This document shows, piece after piece, positions 8,599 to 17,266 of a stretch of 64,000 bases of DNA (position 1 is its first letter; each line of letters opens with the position of its first letter). Below the pieces are notes generated by a model, which had not been told where the DNA came from, did no database searches, and was given only the letters and a program-made list of their open reading frames with translations. The DNA is taken from positions 186,001 through 250,000 of the forward strand of contig JAFDWX010000001.1 in assembly GCA_018268255.1 (NCBI GenBank). The letters run 5' to 3'. Origin of the DNA: Armatimonadota bacterium (lineage in GTDB: Bacteria > Armatimonadota > Fimbriimonadia > Fimbriimonadales > Fimbriimonadaceae). The position numbers and the translations under genes are program-made.

Positions 8599-9249
8599 AT
8601 GGAAAAACTGTGGACCGAAGTCGATGCGATGTTGGAAGCTCACCTTGCTCCACCGGAATCGGTCCTGATAGAGGGAATCGAACGAGCCAAGGAGGCAGAG
8701 ATGCCCGCCATCGCCGTAACACCGCTTCTAGGCAAACTCTTGATGATTCTCGCTCAATCGATTGGGGCAAAGAGAATCTTGGAGATCGGGACCTTGGCCG
8801 GATTCAGCACCACATGGATGGCACGCGCACTTCCCCCAGACGGCAAGTTGATCAGCCTTGAGTTCGAGCCCAAACATGCGGCTGTTGCCCGAGAAAACGT
8901 GGATGCAGCTGGAGTAGGAGACAAGATTGAGATTCTCGTCGGTCCGGCACTGGATCTGCTTCCCCAGGTCGAAGGGCCATTCGACCTTGTGTTTATCGAT
9001 GCGGACAAAGAAAACAATCCGCACTACTATGCGTGGGCCCGGAAGCTCACCCGCTCGGGCAGCCTCATCTTGGTCGACAACGTAGTGCGCGACGGGAAAA
9101 TCGTGGACTCAACCATCACGGACCCCCACGTCCAAGGCGTACGCGATCTTCTCAAAGCGATTCGGGAAGATCAAGGCGTCGAGGCGACAGCGATTCAAAT
9201 GGTTAGTGGCAAGGAATACGATGGATTCGCCCTGATCCGGGTGAACTAA
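8599..9249 (+). CDS. Class I SAM-dependent O-methyltransferase
   Basis: The 216-aa product matches the cation-dependent O-methyltransferase family related to caffeoyl-CoA O-methyltransferase. It has the SAM-binding motif I ILEIGTLAGFSTTWMA (about residues 60-75), the acidic residue after strand 2 (LISLEFEP), and the metal/catalytic segment LVFIDADKENNPHYY followed by ILVDNVVRDGKIVD. These Asp and Asn positions are the usual divalent cation ligands. It would act in the cytoplasm on a small catechol-like acceptor, which I cannot name. The stop codon overlaps by four bases the end of the convergent VOC gene. The start follows an AAGGTAAT stretch, a weak ribosome binding site. Confidence 0.9.
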   Translation: MEKLWTEVDAMLEAHLAPPESVLIEGIERAKEAEMPAIAVTPLLGKLLMILAQSIGAKRILEIGTLAGFSTTWMARALPPDGKLISLEFEPKHAAVARENVDAAGVGDKIEILVGPALDLLPQVEGPFDLVFIDADKENNPHYYAWARKLTRSGSLILVDNVVRDGKIVDSTITDPHVQGVRDLLKAIREDQGVEATAIQMVSGKEYDGFALIRVN

Positions 9250-9701
9250 AGCGGCGTTTTCGTCTGTTCGAGCAGTTCGATGAAGGTGCCCAACTGCTCT
9301 GTTCCGTCAAAGTAGGCGTATTGGCCTTCGCCCATATCGCCCCGCTGGATCATTTCGATGCCTTGACTTTGCAGCTGTTCCTTGGAGACTTTCATATCCT
9401 CAACCCAAAAGGCCAAGTGGTGGACGCGCTCGCCTTTTTCGTCGAGGCCCTCAGCCCAGGCAGTATCGTTTTCGATCGGCTCAACAAGCTCCAGCTGAAC
9501 TCCTCCCATGTCAATAAATGCCAATTTTGCCCTACCTTTCGTAGGAACACCCCTATACGTAGCATTCACTTGGTCGCCAGGATCGGTTACGATGTAAGCG
9601 GGTGGATCAATGCCGAATAGTGTCGCCCAACGTTGGGAAGAAGTTTCAATATCGCGCACCACAATAGCTACTTGCGCCAACTGCCCATTTCCTAAAGCCA
9701 T
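9246..9701 (-). CDS. VOC-superfamily protein (glyoxalase/methylmalonyl-CoA epimerase-like)
   Basis: From the ATG at 9699-9701 the product begins MALGNGQLAQVAIVVRDI, the normal start of a VOC-fold protein, and is 151 aa long. The open frame extends further upstream, but those residues do not look like VOC sequence. Paired modules are visible: QVAIVVRDIETSSQRWATL with LFGIDPP, then VHHLAFWVEDMKVSKEQL. Candidate metal ligands are the His in VHHLAFWV and Glu residues in VQLELVEPIE and TFIELLEQ. The layout resembles methylmalonyl-CoA epimerase-type proteins, but the exact substrate is open. Divergent from the response regulator gene, whose start is 79 bases away. Confidence 0.85.
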   Translation of the reverse strand: MALGNGQLAQVAIVVRDIETSSQRWATLFGIDPPAYIVTDPGDQVNATYRGVPTKGRAKLAFIDMGGVQLELVEPIENDTAWAEGLDEKGERVHHLAFWVEDMKVSKEQLQSQGIEMIQRGDMGEGQYAYFDGTEQLGTFIELLEQTKTPL

Positions 9702-9779
9702 AACGTTATCTCTTGCCACAGCAAGTATTATAGCCGCAATCGATGTATACAATTTCATGACACACAGGGGTTCTGCTAG

Positions 9780-10454
9780 TTGAAAGTGCTGATTGTCGAA
9801 GATGATGAGGTGATAGGGGAACGGCTCCAATCTGCTCTCAAGAAGAACGGTTTTGAGGCTGAATGGGCTCAAGATGGCGATACTGCGCTCGAAATCTTCG
9901 CCGTTGGCTTTTTCGGAATGATCATCCTCGACATTAATCTTCCCAAGCGGAACGGAATCGAGGTTTGCCGAGAAATTCGCAAGGCAGGGAGCGTTGTTCC
10001 CATACTGATGTTGACCGCGCGGGACGCGATCGAGGACAGAGTGAAGGGACTGGACGCCGGAGCGGACGACTATCTCATTAAGCCTTTTGCGATTCAGGAA
10101 GTTCTAGCCCGTATCCGAGCCCTCACCCGTAGAACCCAATCCGTCAAGCAGACCGTCATCCGAGTGAAGGACCTGGTGATCGACACGACGAGCCGTACGG
10201 TGGAACTGGGAGGTGTGGTTCTTCACCTGACTCCGCGCGAATATCAGTTGTTGGAAGCATTAGCGCGTAACCTAGGGCGAACACTGAGCCGAGAGACGAT
10301 CATCGAGCGCGTTTGGAACGATGACTTGAGCCTTTCGAACACGGTGAATTTCCACGTAACCTCACTTCGCAAAAAGATCGACACCGGGCGCGAATCGAGC
10401 CTCATCGAAACCGTCCATGGATTTGGATACCGGATGGGTGGCGATTCAGGATGA
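9780..10454 (+). CDS. OmpR/PhoB-family response regulator
   Basis: It starts at a TTG giving LKVLIVEDDEVIGERLQ. The receiver domain (residues 1-120) has the acidic pair EDD at 7-9, the phosphoacceptor Asp in MIILDINLP (about residue 51), the conserved Thr in MLTARD and Lys in LIKPF. The C-terminal winged helix (about 130-220) ends with VHGFGYRMG, the classic OmpR tail. Its stop codon overlaps the start of the sensor kinase gene (ATGA), so the two are co-translated. Its likely target is the Gly-Pro-rich envelope protein gene just downstream, by analogy with CpxR controlling cpxP; that is inference. Confidence 0.96.
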   Translation: MKVLIVEDDEVIGERLQSALKKNGFEAEWAQDGDTALEIFAVGFFGMIILDINLPKRNGIEVCREIRKAGSVVPILMLTARDAIEDRVKGLDAGADDYLIKPFAIQEVLARIRALTRRTQSVKQTVIRVKDLVIDTTSRTVELGGVVLHLTPREYQLLEALARNLGRTLSRETIIERVWNDDLSLSNTVNFHVTSLRKKIDTGRESSLIETVHGFGYRMGGDSG

Positions 10455-11869
10455 GTTTTCGACTGCGTCTCGTCTTTCTTAGCGCATTGAGCGTCATGAT
10501 CGCCGTTTTGCTCACGGCCTACATCATCAGCAGCCAAACTCGCAAGCTCTTCTTCCAGTCGATTGACCGAGAGTTAGAAGGCCGAGCCATGGGCCTTCGA
10601 GACCGCCCTCCCGGTGCTCCTGGTCCTGAAATGAGCCCGGACCGCAGACCACCGAACCGCGGCCCCGATCCGTTTGGCCGACCAGTGGAGCTTACTGCGA
10701 ATGGAATGCCTGAAGCCGCCGGGGAAACGCCTTACGATCTGGAGGCGCTCAAACTCGCCAGGCCAGAAGGACCCGTTTTCACTACCGTCACAATCGACGA
10801 CACGGACGTACGAGTGGTGACCGTCATGCGGCGGGAGCCCGGGCAGGGAGCTGGCTACATCCAGGTCGGCCACAACATGGCCGACTTCAAACGACTCGGG
10901 GAGACCCAATCTCGGATTCTCATTCTCCTTGTGCCGGCGACCATTCTTGCCGCGGGAATAGCTGGATGGCTTTTAGCCGATCGCGCTCTCAAACCGGTTC
11001 AGCAGATTGCGCGAACCGCCGAAAGGGTCACGCATAGCGATCTTGGCGCACGACTCAATGTAAGCGGTCAAGATGAGCTTGCTCAGTTAGCGACTTCTTT
11101 CAACGAAATGCTGGGTCGGTTATCGATTTCCTTTGAGGAACGCGAGAAGTTGGTCCAAGACCTGCAGCTCTCGCTCGAACAGCAGCGCCAGTTTGTCGCC
11201 GATGCATCCCACGAGCTCCGAACGCCCTTGGCGCGGCTTATGCTCACCACAAGTTCTGCGCTCCAGGGTGAATCAGATTCCACCGAACTCCGGAAAGCCC
11301 TAGAGATTGCCGATCAGGCTGGGACAAGCATGTCGAAGCTCGTCGATCAACTGCTCACGCTCGCACGGGCTGAAGCTCCCACGGCAGGGGAGTTGCCGTC
11401 GAGTTCTTTGCACAGTGCGATCCATGAGGCTCTGGATACGGTGCAAGCCACTCCCGGCGCACCGATCGAAGCAAGCTTCTCGGATGACATTTCGGTTTTG
11501 GGCGATGTCCACGATCTTTCTCGAGTGGTCATCAACCTGCTGACCAACGCTCGGCGCTACACGTCAGAAGACGGATGCATCAAGCTGCTTCAAGATTCAT
11601 CAGGCGAATGGGCCCGCGTTGTCGTCGCCGATAATGGTTGCGGAATCTCTCCCGAACATCTTGAAAAACTGGGCCAACGGTTCTATCGTGTGGATGCGTC
11701 TCGGGCCAGAAAAGAAGGCGGCACCGGATTGGGTCTGGCGATTTGCCGAGCCATATTGAATCGGGTCGGGGGCCGACTGGAGATCCAAAGCGAACTCGGT
11801 ACCGGTACCCGTGTGAGCATTTTTGTACCTGTAGACAAGAATTTTTCCGAAAATCCCGTTTCCAAATAA
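10451..11869 (+). CDS. Membrane sensor histidine kinase
   Basis: The 472-aa product has a first transmembrane helix at about residues 7-28 (LVFLSALSVMIAVLLTAYII) and a periplasmic part of some 125 residues that is rich in Pro and Arg. A second helix follows at about 157-176 (ILILLVPATILAAGIAGWLL), then a HAMP linker. The HisKA domain carries the phosphoacceptor His in ADASHELRTPLARL, and the ATPase domain has NLLTNARRYT (N box), VVADNGCGIS (G1) and GGTGLGLAICR (G2). It overlaps the response regulator gene by four bases. The proline- and arginine-rich periplasmic region may sense envelope stress or a metal, but nothing shows which signal. Confidence 0.95.
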   Translation: MSFRLRLVFLSALSVMIAVLLTAYIISSQTRKLFFQSIDRELEGRAMGLRDRPPGAPGPEMSPDRRPPNRGPDPFGRPVELTANGMPEAAGETPYDLEALKLARPEGPVFTTVTIDDTDVRVVTVMRREPGQGAGYIQVGHNMADFKRLGETQSRILILLVPATILAAGIAGWLLADRALKPVQQIARTAERVTHSDLGARLNVSGQDELAQLATSFNEMLGRLSISFEEREKLVQDLQLSLEQQRQFVADASHELRTPLARLMLTTSSALQGESDSTELRKALEIADQAGTSMSKLVDQLLTLARAEAPTAGELPSSSLHSAIHEALDTVQATPGAPIEASFSDDISVLGDVHDLSRVVINLLTNARRYTSEDGCIKLLQDSSGEWARVVVADNGCGISPEHLEKLGQRFYRVDASRARKEGGTGLGLAICRAILNRVGGRLEIQSELGTGTRVSIFVPVDKNFSENPVSK

Positions 11870-11937
11870 CTTCCAAATATCTCCCGACTAAAGTAACCAA
11901 TGTAAGAGGAACAGAACCTCGAACACGGAGAACGAAA

Positions 11938-12693
11938 ATGGCACGAAACACCTCTAACTCAATTCGATGGCTGGCCCTGTTGGGAGTTGCGACCCTGGGG
12001 ACCGTGACCTTCACTCAGGCGTTCGCAGCAGATAAGAACGCCACCGGTAACTCGACCACGGTGTGTATGGTGCAACCCGGAGGCGAACGCGGCGGCCCTG
12101 GCGGCCCTGGTGGCCCGGGAGGACCTGGCGGTCCCGGCGAGCATGGCCCTCGACGCGAGATGGGTGGACCGCAGCTCTTACTTCATCCCGATGTCGTCGA
12201 AGAGCTGAAGCTCACCGATGCCCAGTTGGACGCAGTCAAGAACTTCTTGGACAGCCATCGACCTCAAGGCGGTCCTCCGAAGGAGGGTGATCGCGAGAAG
12301 ATGCGCGCCGAGTTCGAAACGTTCTTGTCGCAGACCCTGAATGCGAACCAGAACAAGCGGTTCCACCAAATCGACCTTCAGGTCGCAGGTCCGAAAGGGT
12401 TGATGCGACCGGACGTGGTCAAAGCTCTTGGTTTGACACAAGCTCAACTGGAGAAGATTGATCAGATCTTGAAGGACAATCGACCAGGGCGTGGACAGGG
12501 CGGCGATCCCGAAAAGGATCGGCAGGCTGTGATGGACAAGGTTATCGCGGTGCTCTCCGCTGACCAGAAGGCAGCGTTTGGAGCCATGCTGGGTGAGCCG
12601 TTCAAGCTAACCCCGCCTCCGGGAGGACCAGGCGGGCCTGGCGGACCCGGTGGCCCCGGTGGACCGGGCGGGCCTGGTGGCGGAGGCTTCTAG
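11938..12693 (+). CDS. Secreted Spy/CpxP-like (LTxxQ-type) protein with Gly-Gly-Pro tracts at both ends
   Basis: Starting at the ATG at 11938, which follows the kinase gene by 68 bases, the 251-aa product has a signal peptide (about residues 1-30, cleaved after TFTQAFA). It then has a Gly-Gly-Pro tract, two similar helical modules and a second Gly-Gly-Pro tract at the C-terminus. The modules carry LKLTDAQLDAVKNFLD and LGLTQAQLEKIDQILK, which resemble the LTxxQ helices of Spy/CpxP periplasmic proteins. The frame is open further upstream, inside the kinase gene, but those residues are not signal-like. Position suggests it is regulated by the kinase pair. A strong terminator follows. Confidence 0.8.
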   Translation: MARNTSNSIRWLALLGVATLGTVTFTQAFAADKNATGNSTTVCMVQPGGERGGPGGPGGPGGPGGPGEHGPRREMGGPQLLLHPDVVEELKLTDAQLDAVKNFLDSHRPQGGPPKEGDREKMRAEFETFLSQTLNANQNKRFHQIDLQVAGPKGLMRPDVVKALGLTQAQLEKIDQILKDNRPGRGQGGDPEKDRQAVMDKVIAVLSADQKAAFGAMLGEPFKLTPPPGGPGGPGGPGGPGGPGGPGGGGF

Positions 12694-12733
12694 CGTCGCT
12701 TCGGGTGAGTTACCCATCGCGCTTGTGAACCCC

Positions 12734-12766
12734 ATCGGAGTGCTGAGTTCGTCTCAGCACTCCGAT
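12734..12766 (+). terminator. Intrinsic terminator after the Gly-Pro-rich envelope gene
   Basis: A perfect 14-bp stem, ATCGGAGTGCTGAG (12734-12747) with its complement at 12753-12766, encloses a five-base loop and is followed by TTCTTTCT. It closes the two-component operon and separates it from the hut genes. Confidence 0.9.
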
Positions 12767-12884
12767 TTCTTTCTCGCAGGAAAGAAATCCCCTTCACTAG
12801 TACGCACTGCGAGCGGAGGGACGGTGAGACATACGCAAGGCTCTCAGGACCAAAAAAATGTTCTACTATTAGGGTCTAGCAACC

Positions 12885-14546
12885 ATGTCAATGACGACCC
12901 CGATCCGTTCTCCACGAGGCACTCAATTGCAGTGCAAAGGCTGGCACCAGGAAGCCGCACTCCGCATGCTCATGAACAACCTCGATCCCGAAGTGGCCGA
13001 AGACCCAAGCCACTTGATTGTGTACGGCGGGAGAGGTAAGGCGGCTCGAAACTGGCAAGCATTTGAGGCCATTTGCCATGCGTTGAGGAACCTGGAAAAC
13101 GACGAGACGCTCCTCATCCAATCCGGAAAACCCGTCGGCATTTTCAAAACGCACCCGGAATCGCCTCGTGTGCTCATCGCCAACTCGAATCTGGTCGGCA
13201 AGTGGTCTCACTGGCAAGAGTTCGACCGACTTGAGCAGCTCGGGCTCATGATGTACGGCCAGATGACTGCTGGCTCGTGGATTTACATTGGCAGCCAGGG
13301 CATTGTCCAAGGCACCTATGAAACCTTCGCCGCATGCGCTGATCGACACTTTGGCGGGACGCTGGCGGGACGCTGGATTTTGAGCGGCGGCATGGGGGGC
13401 ATGGGCGGTGCCCAACCTCTCGCAGCAACCCTGGCGGGGGCAGCGTTTCTGGGTATCGACGTCGACCCGAACCGTATCGAAAGGCGCCTCAAGAATGGTT
13501 ACTGCGACCGCATGACCCACCATCTGGACGAGGCACTTGAGTGGATTCAAGAGGCAACGGCAGCGAAACGAGCCGAAAGCATTGGTCTGGTCGGCAATTG
13601 CGCCGACGTATTGCCAGAATTGGTTCGCCGCAACGTGGTGCCAGATATCCTCACGGACCAAACGTCTGCCCACGACCCGATCGGAGGCTACGTTCCGCAC
13701 GGAATGTCTTTGAGCGATGCGCTCGTCCTTCGCGAAGAGAGCCCTCACGACTACCGGTCCCACAGCATCCACTCAATGGCGGTGCACGTCCAAGCGATGC
13801 TCGATCTTAAGAAGTTGGGAGCCGTGACCTTCGATTACGGTAACAACATCCGGGCTTTTGCCACTGAGGGCGGCGTTTCCGGAGCGTATGACATCAAAGG
13901 GTTTGTTCCTGAGTACATCCGTCCCCTGTTCTGCGAAGGAAAGGGGCCCTTTCGCTGGGCGGCTCTCTCCGGCGACCCTGCAGACATCCATCGAACCGAT
14001 GCCCTTGCGTGCGAGCTTTTCCCAGAGAATGAGACGCTGCAGCGCTGGATGTCTCTTGCGCCGAAGAAAATCCAGTTTCAGGGCCTTCCGTCTCGAATCT
14101 GTTGGCTTGGGTACGGCGAGCGAGCCAAGATGGGTCTTGCAATCAACGACCTTGTGAAAACTGGCCAGGTCTCGGCTCCGATCGTCATCGGGCGAGACCA
14201 TTTGGATTGCGGATCGGTGGCCTCTCCCAATCGGGAGACGGAGTCGATGAGGGACACAAGCGACGCCGTTGCCGACTGGCCGCTGTTGAACGCAATGGTC
14301 AACACAGCAGCTGGAGCCTCTTGGGTTTCTCTGCATAACGGTGGAGGCGTGGGCATTGGATACTCGCAACACGCAGGAATGGTCGTGGTAGCCGATGGCA
14401 CTGACTCGACCGCGCGACGACTAGAGCGCGTTCTGACCAGCGACCCGGGAATGGGAATCATTCGGCACGTGGATGCGGGTTACCCAGAAGCGGAAGAGTT
14501 CGCGAGGAACCATGGAGTTCGCCTGCCGATGCACGAGGCCGAGTAA
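12885..14546 (+). CDS. hutU: Urocanate hydratase (urocanase)
   Basis: This enzyme converts urocanate to imidazolonepropionate in histidine breakdown and uses a tightly bound NAD+. The 553-aa length is standard. Signature segments are [11 protein letters not shown] near the N-terminus, [20 protein letters not shown], the NAD-binding [22 protein letters not shown] and the active-site stretch [18 protein letters not shown], which contains the catalytic Cys. Its TAA overlaps the ATG of the next gene (TAATG), so the three hut genes form one translationally coupled operon. Histidine ammonia-lyase, which makes urocanate, is not in the window. Confidence 0.97.
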   Translation: MSMTTPIRSPRGTQLQCKGWHQEAALRMLMNNLDPEVAEDPSHLIVYGGRGKAARNWQAFEAICHALRNLENDETLLIQSGKPVGIFKTHPESPRVLIANSNLVGKWSHWQEFDRLEQLGLMMYGQMTAGSWIYIGSQGIVQGTYETFAACADRHFGGTLAGRWILSGGMGGMGGAQPLAATLAGAAFLGIDVDPNRIERRLKNGYCDRMTHHLDEALEWIQEATAAKRAESIGLVGNCADVLPELVRRNVVPDILTDQTSAHDPIGGYVPHGMSLSDALVLREESPHDYRSHSIHSMAVHVQAMLDLKKLGAVTFDYGNNIRAFATEGGVSGAYDIKGFVPEYIRPLFCEGKGPFRWAALSGDPADIHRTDALACELFPENETLQRWMSLAPKKIQFQGLPSRICWLGYGERAKMGLAINDLVKTGQVSAPIVIGRDHLDCGSVASPNRETESMRDTSDAVADWPLLNAMVNTAAGASWVSLHNGGGVGIGYSQHAGMVVVADGTDSTARRLERVLTSDPGMGIIRHVDAGYPEAEEFARNHGVRLPMHEAE

Positions 14547-15439
14547 TGCACGAAGATCCAGGCTGGCCCCGCGCAGGACACTGGCTTTCGCAAGGAAGCG
14601 CAGACCCGAATGTGACCATTTTGGGGGTGCCATTGAATCACTCGGTCACCCCGGGCCGGTGCGATCTTGCTCCAGACGCGATTCGTTCGGCTCTGTTGCG
14701 CTATTCGACGTGGGACTACCGAACCAGCCGGGATCTCCGCGACCTGCCGGTCAGCGACTCAGGCGATGTCAGCCTCTTGGGAGATATCGCTATCCAACAT
14801 CGTCAAATCCGGAAACAAGTGGCAGAACTGCACGGCCGGACGGTTCTGCTCGGGGGCGACAACGGCATTACTTGGCCCGCATTGATGGGCATGGCCGATC
14901 GGCTGAATCTGCCTCTGGCTTCGATAGGGCTCATCACCCTCGATGCCCATCTGGACCTTCGGACGCTCGAGACCGGTCCCATGAACGGCAATCCTGTCCG
15001 AGGCTTGCTGAGCGAGGGCTTGCCAGGAACGAATATCGTCCAAATCGGAATCCAGTCGTTCGCCAACTCGCCCGAGTATCAGGCTATCGCAACTGAGTCC
15101 GGGATTACGCAATACCTTGTCGAGGACGTGGAGGCCCACGGAATCGAATCGGTGATGGTCGAATCGATTGCGAGGCTCGCCCATTGCGATGCAATCTATT
15201 TCGACTTAGATCTGGATGTGATGGACCGCGCATTCGCTCCCGGCTGCCCAGGATCGCGACCAGGAGGAATCACACCCAGCCAAGCTCGCAAAGCGGCGCG
15301 CATCGCCGGATGCGAGCCGAAAGTTCAAGCCATGGATTTGGTTGAGCTCGATCCCACCATTGACCAAAATGACACCACCGCGCTTGCTGGGGCTGCGTGT
15401 CTGCTTGAGTTCTGCGCTGGCACCCTGCAAACACTATGA
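14546..15439 (+). CDS. hutG: Ureohydrolase (arginase-family), probable formimidoylglutamase
   Basis: The 297-aa product is of the arginase/agmatinase fold. Metal-binding segments seen are LLGGDNGITWPAL, ITLDAHLDLR, and FDLDLDVMDRAFAPGCPG, with the later acidic Glu in LVELDPTID. The first motif reads GGDN, where most ureohydrolases have GGDH with a manganese-binding His, so metal binding at that site must differ. Its place between hutU and hutI makes formimidoylglutamate the likely substrate; this is inferred from context and not from specificity residues. It overlaps hutU by one base and hutI by four. Confidence 0.82.
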   Translation: MHEDPGWPRAGHWLSQGSADPNVTILGVPLNHSVTPGRCDLAPDAIRSALLRYSTWDYRTSRDLRDLPVSDSGDVSLLGDIAIQHRQIRKQVAELHGRTVLLGGDNGITWPALMGMADRLNLPLASIGLITLDAHLDLRTLETGPMNGNPVRGLLSEGLPGTNIVQIGIQSFANSPEYQAIATESGITQYLVEDVEAHGIESVMVESIARLAHCDAIYFDLDLDVMDRAFAPGCPGSRPGGITPSQARKAARIAGCEPKVQAMDLVELDPTIDQNDTTALAGAACLLEFCAGTLQTL

Positions 15440-16683
15440 GTTCGCTCGCCATCCTCAACATCGGCCAATTGGTCTCCCTGATCGGCCCCAATCGAGGCCG
15501 GGTGGGACAGGAAATGTCCGACCTGGGCCTGATTTATGGAGCAGGAATCCTTGTTCAGGATGATCGGATTCGTGCAGTCGGTCCAAGCGAAGACATTGCC
15601 CTGGAAATGCCCGCCGATGCGGTCATCATCGACGCTGGTGGACGGGTGGTTACCCCCGGGTTTGTCGACGCTCACACGCACCTGGTCTTCGGCGGGAACC
15701 GATGCCAAGAGTTCGAACTTCGATCCCAAGGCGCGACGTACCAAGAGATCTCTTCAAAGGGAGGCGGGATCCATTCCAGCGTTGAAGCGACACGGTCCGT
15801 CGACGAGGAAAGTCTATTGGCAAGGTCTCAGAAGTGGGCTCACAAACTCATCCAAATGGGCACAACCACGGCGGAAATCAAATCCGGTTATGGCTTGAAC
15901 GCAGATTCCGAATTCAAGATGCTCCGGGTCATTCGCGATCTCAGACGCACCACTCCTTTGCGAACGGTGGGGACCCTCTTGGCGGCTCATGCGATTCCAA
16001 AAGATCAAGATAAAGATGATTATCTAAAACATATCACTACCCATATGATCCCGGAGGCATCCTGCTCTGGGCTTGCTCGATATGTCGATATTTTCGTCGA
16101 AGAGAACTACTATTCAGCTGAGTGCGCGCGAAAGATCGCTGGAGCTGCGAAGAAACACGGTCTTGGCCTCCGCATGCATGTCGACCAGATGCGTGATGGG
16201 CACGGTGCCGCCTTGGCCGCTGAGCTAGGTGCCATCACGGCGGACCACTTAGAGCAGACAAGCCCAGCTGGGATCGGAGCCATGAAGGCAGCCAACACGA
16301 TCCCGGTACTGCTACCGACTTCAGTTTTTGGGTTGAGGCACGAGAAATATCCCGTGGCTCGCGCCATGATCGACGCCGGCCTGCCTGTCGTGCTGGCAAC
16401 CGATTTCAATCCAGGGTCTTCCCCATCGCCATCGATGCCCTTTGCGATGAGCCTTGCGATGCTCAACATGGGGATGTCGGCCGCGGAATGCCTCACCGCC
16501 GCGACCATCAACGCCGCTGCCTCATTGGAGTTGGCCCACGAACTCGGGTCGCTGGAACCTGGAAAGGTCGCCGACATCGTGATCCACGAGTGGGAGGACT
16601 ATCGCGAAATCCCCTACTGGATCGCCACACCGGGAGTTCGCACGACCATTTGTCGTGGACAAAAATTTGACAAAGTTTCCTGA
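15436..16683 (+). CDS. hutI: Imidazolonepropionase
   Basis: A cytoplasmic amidohydrolase that opens the imidazolone ring to give formimidoylglutamate. The 415-aa product has DAHTHLVFGGNR (metal-binding His pair with the characteristic Phe-Gly-Gly-Asn-Arg), then KSGYGLN, HVDQMRDGHGAALAAELGA, ADHLEQTS and the metal-ligand Asp in LATDFNPGSSPSPSMP. All are family signatures. The ATG overlaps the stop of the ureohydrolase gene (ATGA). No terminator with a T-tract is evident before the riboswitch that follows, so some read-through into 16902 is possible. Confidence 0.96.
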   Translation: MSSLAILNIGQLVSLIGPNRGRVGQEMSDLGLIYGAGILVQDDRIRAVGPSEDIALEMPADAVIIDAGGRVVTPGFVDAHTHLVFGGNRCQEFELRSQGATYQEISSKGGGIHSSVEATRSVDEESLLARSQKWAHKLIQMGTTTAEIKSGYGLNADSEFKMLRVIRDLRRTTPLRTVGTLLAAHAIPKDQDKDDYLKHITTHMIPEASCSGLARYVDIFVEENYYSAECARKIAGAAKKHGLGLRMHVDQMRDGHGAALAAELGAITADHLEQTSPAGIGAMKAANTIPVLLPTSVFGLRHEKYPVARAMIDAGLPVVLATDFNPGSSPSPSMPFAMSLAMLNMGMSAAECLTAATINAAASLELAHELGSLEPGKVADIVIHEWEDYREIPYWIATPGVRTTICRGQKFDKVS

Positions 16684-16724
16684 GAACGAACAGGCCGCAA
16701 AGTTCTGGGCGTCTCTATCTATAG

Positions 16725-16856
16725 TCGAATCCGACCATTCGGTTGGAGCGGGGGACCCGATCTTTGGGGCGTAGCGCTTAGCGCAGGATACTTTCGGTCC
16801 TAGCCCGTCAGCTAACTCCGTAGACACATCGAAAGAGGCTTCATGGTCGGAATCAC
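16725..16856 (+). promoter_or_regulatory. c-di-AMP riboswitch (ydaO/yuaA class)
   Basis: The conserved blocks of the ydaO/yuaA aptamer are all present in order. They are AGCGGGGGACCC (16747-16758), GGGGCGTA (16766-16773), a variable hairpin GCGC-TTA-GCGC (16774-16784), a second arm AGGA/TCCT (16785-16801), AGCCCGTCAGCTAACTCCGT (16802-16821) and GAAAGAGG (16831-16838). The closing stem is nine perfect pairs, TCCGACCAT (16730-16738) with ATGGTCGGA (16843-16851). It matches what I recall of the Bacillus ydaO aptamer almost block by block. In known cases c-di-AMP binding lowers expression. No intrinsic terminator follows, so control may be at translation. It precedes the genes at 16902 and 17267. 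Confidence 0.92.
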
Positions 16857-16901
16857 TCGGCCAATAGTCCTCGCGACATCAGAACCAGGAGGTTACGTAT
16901 C

Positions 16902-17243
16902 GTGTTGACGGAAGATAAATTTTTGAAGAACTGCCAAACCATCCGCGAGCAGGAGGCACCACCGATTCGCAAGGCACGGGAATTTTTGGCTCTTTCCCGC
17001 AAGATGCGCGGTTTGGGAACCCATCTGATGGATCTCGGGTTTCGGTCCCATCGCCAGCACCAGGATCGTCAAAAGCGGCGGTTTTGGGCTGCCGCCGCCA
17101 ACTTCTTTGGGTTCGCCAAGACGGCTCGGGAGGAAGCCCAGGCTGTTTTGAACGGAGCCCCAGCAAAACTCTCGTTCGGATACTCACCAAGGCCCTATGC
17201 TGATCCAGGCTGGGAACCCAACGCTAACGCGAGTGATCGCTAA
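16902..17243 (+). CDS. Unknown 113-aa protein behind the c-di-AMP riboswitch
   Basis: The GTG start has an ideal AGGAGG (16887-16892) nine bases upstream. The product is basic and helical, with a Lys/Arg/His-rich stretch at about residues 45-60 (RSHRQHQDRQKRRFW) followed by AAAANFFGFAKTAREEA. It ends in a Pro-rich tail (SYSPRPYADPGW-like, about 93-106). There is no signal peptide or long hydrophobic segment, so it is probably cytoplasmic. I do not recognise the family; it is not one of the potassium, osmolyte or cell-wall products usually behind this riboswitch. It is followed after 23 bases by the second gene of the unit. Confidence 0.75.
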   Translation: MLTEDKFLKNCQTIREQEAPPIRKAREFLALSRKMRGLGTHLMDLGFRSHRQHQDRQKRRFWAAAANFFGFAKTAREEAQAVLNGAPAKLSFGYSPRPYADPGWEPNANASDR

Positions 17244-17266
17244 CCAAGAAAAGCAGGAGGATTGCA

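Noticed and set aside
9702-9872. N-terminal extension of the VOC gene (57 further codons)
   Set aside because: It runs into the response regulator gene on the other strand and is not VOC-like.
12888-13772. 294-codon open frame antisense to hutU
   Set aside because: Shadow of a strongly conserved gene; the translation has no family features.
14473-15096. 207-codon forward frame overlapping hutU and the ureohydrolase gene
   Set aside because: The other frame has the metal-binding motifs; this one is Arg/Ser/Pro-rich shadow.
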